64,000 nt of DNA from Mangrovicoccus sp. HB161399 (GTDB taxonomy: Bacteria; Pseudomonadota; Alphaproteobacteria; Rhodobacterales; Rhodobacteraceae), in NCBI RefSeq assembly GCF_013184745.1, contig NZ_JAATVU010000024.1:1-64000 (forward strand), read 5' to 3'. Every line of letters begins with the position of its first letter. The first letter of the stretch is position 1. This document shows positions 49,729 through 58,626 of the stretch, piece by piece. The translations under genes were made by a program, and so were the position numbers. The notes beneath the pieces were generated by a model. It made no database searches, was not told where the DNA came from, and saw only the letters and a program-made list of their open reading frames with translations.

Positions 49729-51365
49729 AGCCGCTTCTCGATGTCATCCGCATGATCTGGGCCGCGGCGCCGGGCACGATGGCCAAGGGGGCGCTGCTGT
49801 CGCTGGCCACCCTGCTGGCCGGGGTCGCGCTGCTCGGCCTGTCGGGCTGGTTCATCACCGCCACCGGCGTCGCCGGGCTGATGGGGATCGGCATCGCCTT
49901 CGACGTGTTCCGTCCCTCGGCCGGGGTGCGGCTGCTGGCGCTCGGCCGGGCCGCCTCGCGCTATGGCGAACGGCTGCTGACCCATGACGCCACCCTGCGC
50001 GCGCTGTCCGCGCTGCGGGTGACGCTGCTGCGCCGGCGCATGCAGGACAGCTGGGAGGCGCTGGGGCGGCTGCGTCCCGGACCCGCGCTGACCCGGCTGA
50101 CCGCCGATGTCGACGCGCTCGACGGCACGGTGCTGCGACTGGCGCTGCCGCTGGCCGCCGGAACCTCCACGGTGCTCCTGGCCGGGGCCGGGCTCTGGTG
50201 GCTGACGCATTGGAGCCTCGCGCTGACCATCGTGGCGGTGCAGGGCGGCGGCAGCGCGGTGCTGCTCAGGCGGCTCGGCCGCCGTTCTGTCCCGGCCTCG
50301 ATCCGGGCGGAGCGGCGCGGCCAGGCGCTGCTGCGCGGGACGGTGTCGACGCTGCGGGGCCAGATCGACCTGGCGGTGCATGGCGGGCTGGCCGGGCGTC
50401 TTCGACTGCTGCTCGGCCGCGCAGAGAAGCTCGACCTCGCGGCTGCGCGGCTCGACCGCATGGCGGAACGGGCCGATGCCGGGCTCTCGGCCGTGACCAC
50501 GCTGGCCGTCGCGCTGCTGGTCGCCCTCGGCGGCTGGCTGGTGCAGGCGGGGACTCTGACTGCCGCGCAGGCGGCCATTCCGGTCTTTGCCGCGCTCGGG
50601 CTGCACGAGGCGCTGGCGATGATGCGGCCCGGGATGAGCGGCATGGGCGCGATGGCCGATGCCGCACGTCGGGTCTTCGGCGCGGCCGAACCCTCAGGCG
50701 GCACCGGCCCGTCCGCGCCCGATCCGCCCGGAACCGGGCTGGTCCTGCACGGCATCGGCCATGCCCGGCCCGGGGCCGCCGCGCCGGTTCTGGAGGCCGT
50801 GTCGCTGGAGGTCCGCCCGGGCGAGACCGTGGCGCTGACCGGGCCATCCGGCCGGGGGAAATCGACGCTCCTGCAGATCGCCGCGGGGCTCCTGTCCGCG
50901 GATCGCGGCGAGGTGCTGCTCTGCGGCCTGCCGCTCGCCGACTGGCCGGAGCCCGCCCTGCGCGGGCGGCTCGCCTTCCTGCCGCAGCGCTCCATGCTGC
51001 TTGCGGGCACGGTGATGGAGAACCTCGCGCTGGCGCGCGACGGGCTCTCCCGCGGGGAGGCGGACGCGGTGCTGGCCGCCGTCGCGCTGGACGGTCCGCT
51101 GGCGGAACGGGGCGGCGCGGATGCGCGGCTCGGCGAAGGCGGCGCGGGTCTTTCGGGCGGCGAAGCGCGGCGGCTGTCGCTGGCGCGCGCGCTTCTGCGC
51201 CGCCCTGCCGTTCTGCTGCTCGACGAGCCCACCGAAGGACTCGACCGGGCGACCGCGGAGCGTGTGCTGCACGGCATCCGCACCGCCCTGCCGGAGGCCG
51301 CGATCCTCTGCGCGGCGCACCGCGAAGCGGAACGTCTTTGGGCGGACAAGGTTTTTCCGCTCTGA
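49725..51365 (+). CDS. cydC: Cytochrome bd assembly ABC exporter subunit CydC
   Basis: 546 residues, same layout as CydD: membrane domain (GLSGWFITATGVAGLMG, ALGRAASRYGERLLTHD), Walker A LTGPSGRGKSTLLQIA, signature LSGGEARRLSLARA, Walker B VLLLDEPTEGLDRA and the H-loop CAAHR. It forms a heterodimer with CydD. The start is GTG at 49725, overlapping the cydD stop. It ends 111 bases before cydA, across the FNR-like box. Confidence 0.92.
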   Translation: MKPLLDVIRMIWAAAPGTMAKGALLSLATLLAGVALLGLSGWFITATGVAGLMGIGIAFDVFRPSAGVRLLALGRAASRYGERLLTHDATLRALSALRVTLLRRRMQDSWEALGRLRPGPALTRLTADVDALDGTVLRLALPLAAGTSTVLLAGAGLWWLTHWSLALTIVAVQGGGSAVLLRRLGRRSVPASIRAERRGQALLRGTVSTLRGQIDLAVHGGLAGRLRLLLGRAEKLDLAAARLDRMAERADAGLSAVTTLAVALLVALGGWLVQAGTLTAAQAAIPVFAALGLHEALAMMRPGMSGMGAMADAARRVFGAAEPSGGTGPSAPDPPGTGLVLHGIGHARPGAAAPVLEAVSLEVRPGETVALTGPSGRGKSTLLQIAAGLLSADRGEVLLCGLPLADWPEPALRGRLAFLPQRSMLLAGTVMENLALARDGLSRGEADAVLAAVALDGPLAERGGADARLGEGGAGLSGGEARRLSLARALLRRPAVLLLDEPTEGLDRATAERVLHGIRTALPEAAILCAAHREAERLWADKVFPL

Positions 51366-51387
51366 GCGGATCACGAACCGCTTACCT

Positions 51388-51401
51388 TTGACTCAGATCA
51401 A
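51388..51401 (+). promoter_or_regulatory. FNR/FnrL-type box before cydA
   Basis: TTGAC-TCAG-ATCAA matches the TTGAT-N4-ATCAA consensus at 9 of 10 fixed positions. It lies 76 bases before the cydA start, a suitable place for oxygen control by an FNR-type protein. Confidence 0.75.
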
Positions 51402-51476
51402 AACGGAAATTCGGTCTTCGTTGCATAGCCGGTAACGTATATTTTCGGCGCATGTTTAGCGCAGCAGGAGAGTGCA

Positions 51477-53072
51477 ATGGACCTCGATATCGTGGAGTTG
51501 TCGCGATTGCAGTTTGCAATGACGGCGCTCTATCACTTCCTCTTCGTGCCGCTGACGCTGGGTCTTTCGATCCTCGTGGCGACCATGGAGACGGTTTACG
51601 TGATGACCGGACGGCCGATCTGGCGGCAGATGACCAAGTTCTGGGGGACCCTGTTCGGGATCAACTTCGTCCTCGGCGTGGCGACCGGCATCACCATGGA
51701 ATTCCAGTTCGGCATGAACTGGAGCTACTACAGCCACTATGTCGGCGACGTGTTCGGCGCGCCGCTGGCGATCGAGGGGCTCATGGCCTTCTTCCTAGAG
51801 GCCACCTTCGTCGGGCTGTTCTTCTTCGGATGGAACAAGCTGGGCAAGGTGCCGCACCTGATCGTGGCCTGGCTGGTCGCGATAGGCTCCAACTTCTCGG
51901 CGCTGTGGATCCTGATCGCCAACGGCTGGATGCAGAACCCGGTCGGGGCAAGCTTCAACCCGATGACCATGCGGATGGAGATGGACAGCTTCGCCGAAGT
52001 CCTGTTCAACCCGGTGGCGCAGGCGAAATTCGTCCATACCGTGTCGGCGGGCTATGTCACGGCCTCGGTCTTCGTGCTGGGCGTCTCGGCCTGGTACCTG
52101 CTGAAGGGGCGCCATGTCGAGCTGGCGCGCCGGTCGATCACAGTCGCGGCCTCCTTCGGCCTCGCTTCGGCGCTGTCGGTCGTCGTCCTGGGCGACGAGT
52201 CGGGCTACGATGCCGGGCTGAACCAGAAGATGAAGATGGCCGCCATCGAGGCGATGTGGGAAACCGAGCCCGCCCCCGCCTCCTTCACCCTCTTCGGCAT
52301 CCCCGACAGCGAGGCGCGCGAGACGCATTACGCCGTCCACATCCCCTATGTGATGGGGCTGATCGGCACCCGGTCGCTGACGCGCGAGATCCCGGGCATC
52401 GAGCAGCTGGTCGAGGAAGCCCACGGCCGGATCGAAAACGGCATCCTCGCCTATGACGCGCTGATGGAAATCCGCGGGGCCAAGGGCAATGCCACGCAGG
52501 ACATGACCGACCGCTTCGAGGCGCATTCCGAGGATCTGGGCTATGCCTTCCTGCTGCTGCGCTACACCGACGACCCGCGCAACGCGACGCCCGAGCAGAT
52601 CCAGCAGGCCGCCAACGACACGGTGCCCCATGTCTTCCCGATCTTCTGGGCCTTCCGGATCATGGTCGGGCTCGGTTTCGCCTTCATCGGCGTGATGCTC
52701 TACTTCTTCGTCCGCAGCTCGTTCAAGGGCATGACCTATCCCCGCTGGGCGCTCTACGGCGCGGTGGCGGTGATCCCCGCCCCCTGGATCGCGGCCGAGA
52801 TGGGCTGGATCGTCGCCGAATACGGGCGCCAGCCCTGGACGGTGGACGGCATCCTGCCGACCGCGCTGTCGGTCAGCCACCTGGGCGTCGGCGAGGTGCT
52901 GTTCACCATCGCGGGCTTCGTGATCTTCTACTCGACGCTCTTCGTCATCGAGATGGGGCTGATGATCAAGTACATCCGCAAGGGTCCGGTGCAGGATGTC
53001 GAGGAAACCGAAATCTGGATGAAGCGCCACGAGGCGCGCCTGGCCGGCCCCTCGGCAGCCCCGGCGGAGTAA
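51477..53072 (+). CDS. cydA: Cytochrome bd quinol oxidase subunit I
   Basis: 531 residues, slightly longer than E. coli CydA. LQFAMTALYHFLFVPLTLGL holds the heme ligand His20; EYGRQPWTVDGILPT is the GRQPW motif. The Q-loop contains LFGIPDSEARETHYAVHIPY and a long C-terminal extension (YAFLLLRYTDDPRNATPEQI), so this is the long-Q-loop bd-I type. It oxidises quinol and reduces oxygen to water in the inner membrane with high affinity. GCAGGAG precedes the ATG. It is 6 bases before cydB. Confidence 0.95.
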   Translation: MDLDIVELSRLQFAMTALYHFLFVPLTLGLSILVATMETVYVMTGRPIWRQMTKFWGTLFGINFVLGVATGITMEFQFGMNWSYYSHYVGDVFGAPLAIEGLMAFFLEATFVGLFFFGWNKLGKVPHLIVAWLVAIGSNFSALWILIANGWMQNPVGASFNPMTMRMEMDSFAEVLFNPVAQAKFVHTVSAGYVTASVFVLGVSAWYLLKGRHVELARRSITVAASFGLASALSVVVLGDESGYDAGLNQKMKMAAIEAMWETEPAPASFTLFGIPDSEARETHYAVHIPYVMGLIGTRSLTREIPGIEQLVEEAHGRIENGILAYDALMEIRGAKGNATQDMTDRFEAHSEDLGYAFLLLRYTDDPRNATPEQIQQAANDTVPHVFPIFWAFRIMVGLGFAFIGVMLYFFVRSSFKGMTYPRWALYGAVAVIPAPWIAAEMGWIVAEYGRQPWTVDGILPTALSVSHLGVGEVLFTIAGFVIFYSTLFVIEMGLMIKYIRKGPVQDVEETEIWMKRHEARLAGPSAAPAE

Positions 53073-53078
53073 CGAGCG

Positions 53079-54236
53079 ATGATCCTCTACGAACTGATCG
53101 ACTACGGCACCCTGCGTGTCATCTGGTGGGTGCTGCTCGGCGTTCTGCTGATCGGCTTCGCCCTCACCGACGGCTTCGACATGGGGGTGGGCGCGCTCCT
53201 GCCCTTCGTGGCCAAGACCGACACCGAAAGGCGGCTGGTGATCAACACGGTCGGCCCGGTCTGGGAAGGCAACCAGGTGTGGTTCATCCTCGGCGGCGGG
53301 GCGATCTTCGCGGCCTGGCCGCCGCTCTATGCCGTCAGCTTCTCGGGCTTCTACCTGGCGATGTGGCTGATCCTCGCCGCGCTGATCCTGCGGCCGGTGG
53401 CCTTCAAGTACCGCTCCAAGCGCGACGGCAAGACCTGGCGCGAGCGCTGGGACTGGGCGTTGTTCGCGGGCGGCGCGGTGCCTGCGCTGATCTTCGGCGT
53501 GGCGGTCGGCAACGTGCTGCGCGGCGTGCCTTTCCACCTGAATGACCGGCTGATGCCGATCTACGAGGGCGTGGGCTTCCTGAAGCTCCTCTTCCTGCTG
53601 AACCCCTTCGCTCTGGTCTGCGGCGCGGTCTCGGTGGCGATGCTGCTGGCCCATGGCGCGGGCTGGCTGGTGCTGAAATCCGAGGCCGGCCCGATCACCG
53701 AGCGGGCGCGCAAGATCGGCTCCATGGCCGGGCTCGTGGCCATGGGCGGCTATGCTCTGGCGGGGCTCTGGCTCCTGGTGCTGACCGACGGCTACCAGCT
53801 GGCCAATGCCGTGCCGGACGGGCCGTCGAATCCGCTCCTGAGCGAGGTCACCAAGGGCGGCACCTGGCTGTCGGCCTATGTGGAACGGCCCTGGATCATC
53901 GTCGCGCCGCTGATGGGCTTCGCGGGCATGGGCCTGTCGGTGCTGGGGCTGCGCAAGGGCTGGGGCTTCACCATCCTGGCCTCGAAGATGGGCATCTTCG
54001 GCATGATCGCGAGCGTTGGCCTGACCATGTTCCCGTTCATCCTGCCCTCCTCGATCGATCCGGCCTCGTCGCTGACGGTCTGGGACGCCTCCTCGTCGCA
54101 GCGGACGCTCTTCGTCATGCTGGTGGCAGCAGCGATCTTCATGCCGATCATCCTCGCCTACACGGCCTGGGTCTACAAGGTGCTCTGGGGCAAGGTGACC
54201 GAGAGCGACCTGCACGAAAACGCCAACAGCTACTGA
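53079..54236 (+). CDS. cydB: Cytochrome bd quinol oxidase subunit II
   Basis: 385 residues with about eight helices. The start ([37 protein letters not shown]) and [20 protein letters not shown] match CydB. It binds CydA and supports heme insertion and the proton path. Length is normal (E. coli 379). It is followed by cydX after 10 bases. Confidence 0.95.
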   Translation: MILYELIDYGTLRVIWWVLLGVLLIGFALTDGFDMGVGALLPFVAKTDTERRLVINTVGPVWEGNQVWFILGGGAIFAAWPPLYAVSFSGFYLAMWLILAALILRPVAFKYRSKRDGKTWRERWDWALFAGGAVPALIFGVAVGNVLRGVPFHLNDRLMPIYEGVGFLKLLFLLNPFALVCGAVSVAMLLAHGAGWLVLKSEAGPITERARKIGSMAGLVAMGGYALAGLWLLVLTDGYQLANAVPDGPSNPLLSEVTKGGTWLSAYVERPWIIVAPLMGFAGMGLSVLGLRKGWGFTILASKMGIFGMIASVGLTMFPFILPSSIDPASSLTVWDASSSQRTLFVMLVAAAIFMPIILAYTAWVYKVLWGKVTESDLHENANSY

Positions 54237-54246
54237 GGAGACGATC

Positions 54247-54378
54247 ATGTGGTATTTCGCCTGGCTCCTGGGCCTTCCCCTGGCCGCGCTCTTCGCGGTG
54301 CTGAACGCCATGTGGCTGGAACTGCGCGAAGATGCGCGGGTGGCCGACGAACATGACCGGAAGGCCGGGCCCCGCTGA
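54247..54378 (+). CDS. cydX: Cytochrome bd small subunit CydX
   Basis: 43 residues: MWYFAWLLGLPLAALFAVLN followed by AMWLELREDARVADEHDRK. The MWYFAW start and the single membrane helix match CydX, which stabilises the CydAB hemes. TGAGGAGACGATC lies just before the ATG. It completes the cydDCABX cluster and lies 10 bases after cydB. Confidence 0.93.
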   Translation: MWYFAWLLGLPLAALFAVLNAMWLELREDARVADEHDRKAGPR

Positions 54379-54432
54379 GCCCGCCCGGGCCGGGGCGCGG
54401 CGCCGCTTGCGCCCTGCCCCGGCAATCAACCC

Positions 54433-54460
54433 GGCGTCCCGCCCGCGCGGGACGCCTTTT
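54433..54460 (+). terminator. Intrinsic terminator of the cyd operon
   Basis: GGCGTCCCGC (54433-54442), loop CCGC, GCGGGACGCC (54447-54456), then TTTT. It is a perfect 10-bp stem with a T run, 54 bases after cydX. Confidence 0.85.
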
Positions 54461-54881
54461 CCGTCCTGCGGCCGAGCCGCAGGGCACCTGCGAACGGCGA
54501 CCGCCTCCGCACCGAGCCGCGGCCTTGCCCCGCTCTTCCGGAAGACCCGCAGACCCGCCACGCAAGGCACGCCCCTGCCAACAAGCCAGCCCGGAATGCG
54601 GCGCCTGCCCGCGGGAACGGCTTCGCCGCTCCGGCCGGCGGCCGAAGCGTGCGGATGCATTCCCGGTTGCTTGCCCGCCATGCCGGGACCGGCGGGCGCG
54701 GGCCACGCGCGGCGCGCCTCCGAAGGGTCCGAGTTTTCCGGAGGGCGCGCCGGGCGGACAAGGCCGTGGCAGGCTGGCCGAAGGACCCACGCCGGGGACA
54801 GGGTGCCGGCCCGATCCGGCCGGCCTGCGGAACATGTCCCTGCCGGCAGCCGGGCCGGGCCTTCCTGCGCCCGGAGGCGGC
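54461..54881. other. Gene-free stretch between the cyd terminator and the sulfotransferase gene
   Basis: 421 bases. No coding frame with a known motif, no repeat and no RNA gene was seen. It separates convergent transcripts. Confidence 0.5.
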
Positions 54882-55840
54882 TCAGCCCGGCGGGGTCCGC
54901 CAGGCGGCCGGCATGTCAAAGCCAAGCGCTTCGACCCGTTCCAGATCGGCGCGGAACTTCGCTTCGAACGGCGCGAACAGCCCCGGCGGCGCGGCGATCT
55001 TCGCGGTGACGTTGCGCGGGCGCTCCGTGCGCTTCCGGCTGGGCACCGCCGGTATCCCGAGGAACTCCGTGACCCGGGCCAGCGCGCCGTTCGGATCGGC
55101 CTTGATCCCGTCATAGGACAGCACCAGCAGCCGCTCCGGCCCGAACACGTCCAGCGCGCGTTCCAGCCGCGGCGCATAGAGGCTGTGCGCGTCGAACCGC
55201 CAGGCCCGCACCTTCCGCACCAGCTTTTCCGCCGGCAGCTCCGGGAGCCGGTCGAGCGTGCCGTCGACCTGCGCCTGGAAGCGCAGGTGCGACCACAGCC
55301 GGTCATAGGGATCGCGCAGGATGCAGATCGCCCGCGCCTCGCGGGCCATGCCGCGGATGCGGAGCATGTCGCGCCGGTGCAGCATGCCGTAGGTGTTGGA
55401 GAAGTCCAGCGCCCAGACATCCGGCCCCGCCTTGGGAAACAGCGCCCGGTACCAGGCATCCGAGGGCGTGCCGCTCTCGTAGAGCGCGTACCATTCCGCC
55501 CGGTCCTTCATCCGCTGCGCAATGTTGGCCCGGCGCCATTCCGGCAGGCCGTCGGGCGACGGCTCCGGCGCGGCGCGGCGCGGAACATCTCGGCGCGCCC
55601 GCGCCGGAACTCCCGGTCCAGATAGGTGCCCTTCCAGCCGCGGAACGGCTGCAGCAGACGCAGCATGTTGCCTGCGGTCATGCCGTCGCTCAGGCGGGCG
55701 GTCGCGTGGAAATAGTGCAGCTCCTTCGGCGGCGTCATGTCGACATGCGGCGACTTCGCAAGATTGTAGCTGAGCCAGGTGCTCGCGGCCTTCATCGCCC
55801 CGAGCCCGACCACCAGCTTGTCGAAACGGTCATCCTGCAT
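54882..55840 (-). pseudogene. Sulfotransferase gene split by a 5-bp repeat expansion
   Basis: The N-terminal part (55840 to about 55582) has GLGAMKAASTWLSYNLAKSP, a PAPS phosphosulfate-binding loop, and PPKELHYF. The C-terminal part (frame ending 54882) has the 3'-phosphate-binding ICILRDPYDRLWSHLRFQAQ and VLSYDGIKADPNGALARVTE. The two are in different frames. The switch is at three tandem copies of GGCGC (55567-55581, plus strand); with two copies the frame is continuous and gives 317 residues, a normal size. The enzyme would sulfate a glycan or lipid. It may be a true mutation, a phase-variable tract or a sequencing error. Confidence 0.8.
55567..55581. repeat. Tandem pentamer (GGCGC) x3 inside the sulfotransferase gene
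   Basis: Three exact copies of GGCGC followed by GG. Removing one copy restores the open frame between the two halves of the sulfotransferase. Confidence 0.8.
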
Positions 55841-56004
55841 CTTGCGTCGGTTTCACCACCCCGGAACGTTGCGCGGGACCCGGCATGCGGGACCGCGGCG
55901 GCCGGAACGGCCGGTCCGCCATTCCCTTGCCAAGGATGGGGCGCGGGGTAAAGCCTCGCGCGGCCGCGGACGCCGTCCGGCAGTCAAAACGCCGCGCGCC
56001 GCAG

Positions 56005-56793
56005 CTAGCGCACCACGGAGATGAGGCGCCGCAGCCCGGAACCGGCAAGGCCCCGCAGCCGCGCCGCGGCCAGCGCCGCCGCCGGCGGGCGTTCCGGACC
56101 GGAAAGCACGGTGACCTTCTTGCCGGTCAGCGCCTCGATCCAGGACGCGGACATGCGTCCGTCCCACGCCCCGCCGATCAGCTCGGGCAGCACGCCCTGC
56201 TGCTTCATCGCGATGGCCAGCCCGTGATTGGTCGGCCGCAGGACGTAGTGGTGCAGGTTCGGCTTCACCGGGAACAGCGCGGTGTGGCAGCTCTCGGTGC
56301 TCGAGGAGCCTGACAGCACCTTGTAGACGGTCGTGTCGTTGAACCGGTCCTCGATGGTGCGGAAGCGCCATTCGCGGATCTGCTCCAGATACGGGCGGTC
56401 CTCGCCGTCCGGCAGGTCATAGTCGGGATGCACGGTGAAGCGCGGCACCACCGCGAGGCAGGTCTCCACCTCGATGTAGTTCGTCGCCAGAACGGCGTTG
56501 AAGCCGCCCATGGAATTGCCCATGCAGAACACGCGGCGGCCGGCCAGGTAGGGTTCGAGCCGGGCGAACATCGCGGCGAAATCTATGTGGTTGCCCCAGC
56601 TCCTGTCGAGATCGTCGATGAACAGCATGTTGTCGAAGGCTTCGCCGGAGCGGAAGAATTCCGGGCGCTGGACCGCCATGCCGCCCATCCGGTGATTGAC
56701 GCCGGAGAAGCAGATCAGGACGCGCTGCTGCGCGGGATCCGGTTCTGCGCGGGCGCGGACCCGGACGGACTCAATGCATTCGACGTCTATCAC
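56005..56793 (-). CDS. Alpha/beta-hydrolase-like protein
   Basis: 262 residues, cytoplasmic. The nucleophile-elbow motif is FCMGNSMGGFNAVLAT (Ser in G-N-S-M-G-G), preceded by RVLICFSGVNHRMGG and followed by a candidate catalytic His in RPTNHGLAI. The fold suggests an esterase or thioesterase. The position between a sulfotransferase and an SGNH-like esterase suggests work on a modified glycan or surface polymer, by inference. I do not recognise the subfamily. Confidence 0.75.
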   Translation of the reverse strand: MIDVECIESVRVRARAEPDPAQQRVLICFSGVNHRMGGMAVQRPEFFRSGEAFDNMLFIDDLDRSWGNHIDFAAMFARLEPYLAGRRVFCMGNSMGGFNAVLATNYIEVETCLAVVPRFTVHPDYDLPDGEDRPYLEQIREWRFRTIEDRFNDTTVYKVLSGSSSTESCHTALFPVKPNLHHYVLRPTNHGLAIAMKQQGVLPELIGGAWDGRMSASWIEALTGKKVTVLSGPERPPAAALAAARLRGLAGSGLRRLISVVR

Positions 56794-56881
56794 CAGCCCC
56801 TCCGGAAAAAACTCGCAACCTGCATAGGTTTAGCATGCGGGGTCCGACAGGCAACCCCACCGGTTGCCGCAGCGCGCCCGG

Positions 56882-58546
56882 CTACAGCATCAGGTCGAAG
56901 CTCTGTATCGGCGCGAATTCGAACACGTCGACCGTATCGCCGCGATAGCCGTCGGGCGCAACCATCGGCGCGGTCTCGCTGTCGCGCAGCGTCACGGCGT
57001 TCCAGCTCTGCAGCGCGCCCGGCGACACCGTTTCGCTCAGCGGCACGCCATGGGCGCCGAGCCACAGCCGGTAGCCGCCCTCCAGCGCGCCGCCGGTCCA
57101 GAGGCTCACCGTGTCGTCCCCGGTGATCTCCGCGCGGGCGATCTCGACGAACTGTCCGCTCCCGGCCTCGGAGAGCCGGAAGCCGAAATTCTCCGGCGCG
57201 GCGAAGCCCTGGGCGGCGGAGAACAGGCTGGCATCCTCGACCAGGCGGCCCTCCACCCCGCCGAAGCGCACCCGCAGTTCCGTGCCGCTGCCGCGGGAGA
57301 CCTCCTCGATCACCATGGGCGGATCGGGCAAGCCGGCCATCGCCTGGCCAAGGGCCGCCCCCAGCCCCTGGCCCAGATGGAAATAGCCCTCGGGCGTCAG
57401 GTGGCGGTTGTCGGTCCCGGGATCGGAGCCGTAGATGAAGCGGTACTGGTACTGCGGCACGGCGAGATGGACATTCTCCGCGGCCAGCACGTAGTCCAGC
57501 TGCGCCAGCGGCACGACGGCATCTGCCTTGCCCTGCGCCTGGGAGAGCGCGAATTCGACCTCGAGCCCGGGCTTGCCGGTGGCCTTGCGCAGCTCCTGCT
57601 CTATCATCGAGAAATAGCGCGCCAGCGCCCAGCCATAGCCGAAGCGGCCGTCATCGAGCGAGGCATCGGCCGTGCCCTGCACGAAGCCGACCGCGACCGT
57701 GCCGTGGATGTCCTTGCCCGAACGCGCCGCCGCTTGCGCGGCATAGCCGATCTGGGCCTCCATCGTGTCCCACAGCCCCGGTTCCCAGCGGTGGGTGTCG
57801 AGGTAATGCGCCGCACCTCGGTCGTTGGCGAAGTAGTCGTAGCTGCCCGAGCCGTTGCGTATGGCGAAGAGATCGCCGTCGGCCGTGTCCGCCAGCGCCG
57901 CTGCCCGGCTGCCGTAGAGATCGCCGCGCGCGGTCATCAGCTCCAGCACCGAGGCGCCGAGCGCGCCGGTCCCGGCATGCAGGATGTCGGGCGCCACCTG
58001 CCCCGCGCCGTCATAGGCCGCGAAGATCTGCGCCACCATCGCCGGGGCGGGCGTCTCGGTCACCAGGCTCTCCATCGGCATCATGCCGCGGTAGAGTCCC
58101 GGTTCGACCTCCCGGTGGTTCCAGCCGCGCGCGCTGAGCCCGTCATTGCCGAAATCCAGCATGTAGGCCCGCGGATCGACCCGCCCGGTCCAGACCGGAT
58201 GGTAGTTCTGCACCACCGTCGTGCCGATGCTCAGCGACTGCCCCGCCGAGAGGACCAGCATGATCTCGTCCTCGTTGTGCACCGTCAGCAGGTGGCGCAC
58301 GGCAGCAAAATTCGGCGAGACCATCGCCTGGGCGGCCGACAGTTCCGCCGCGGCGGCGACCATGAGTTTGGCCGGGGCCTCCTCCGCCGGGATCGCCGGG
58401 GACTCCGGGCCAATGCCGATCCCGGCCCGCGTCCCTGCTGCCGGGGCGGTCCATTCCACCGGCACGAAATCGGGCGCTTCCGCCCGGCCTGCGGCAAGGC
58501 AGTCGGTATCCGTCCGCAGCAATTGCCGAGTCATGGCGCGCCCCAT
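56882..58546 (-). CDS. SGNH/SASA-like esterase with C-terminal beta domain
   Basis: 554 residues. Block I appears as IMLVLSAGQSLSIGT (Ser nucleophile in G-Q-S), and the late Asp-His block as DNRHLTPEGYFHLGQGLGAA, as in sialate O-acetylesterase-like SGNH hydrolases. The last 150 residues look like beta-rich, carbohydrate-contacting domains (VIEEVSRGSGTELRVRFGGV onward). No signal peptide is evident; the first 12 residues to Met at 58534 may be optional. It may remove acetyl groups from a glycan. Family assignment is by motif only. Confidence 0.7.
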   Translation of the reverse strand: MGRAMTRQLLRTDTDCLAAGRAEAPDFVPVEWTAPAAGTRAGIGIGPESPAIPAEEAPAKLMVAAAAELSAAQAMVSPNFAAVRHLLTVHNEDEIMLVLSAGQSLSIGTTVVQNYHPVWTGRVDPRAYMLDFGNDGLSARGWNHREVEPGLYRGMMPMESLVTETPAPAMVAQIFAAYDGAGQVAPDILHAGTGALGASVLELMTARGDLYGSRAAALADTADGDLFAIRNGSGSYDYFANDRGAAHYLDTHRWEPGLWDTMEAQIGYAAQAAARSGKDIHGTVAVGFVQGTADASLDDGRFGYGWALARYFSMIEQELRKATGKPGLEVEFALSQAQGKADAVVPLAQLDYVLAAENVHLAVPQYQYRFIYGSDPGTDNRHLTPEGYFHLGQGLGAALGQAMAGLPDPPMVIEEVSRGSGTELRVRFGGVEGRLVEDASLFSAAQGFAAPENFGFRLSEAGSGQFVEIARAEITGDDTVSLWTGGALEGGYRLWLGAHGVPLSETVSPGALQSWNAVTLRDSETAPMVAPDGYRGDTVDVFEFAPIQSFDLML

Positions 58547-58626
58547 GTTTGCCAGCTACGGCATCCGTCATGGCACGCGCGCTGTTAAGGCCGCCTGAAA
58601 ATCCGGGGCCCGGCGGCCCCGGCGCC

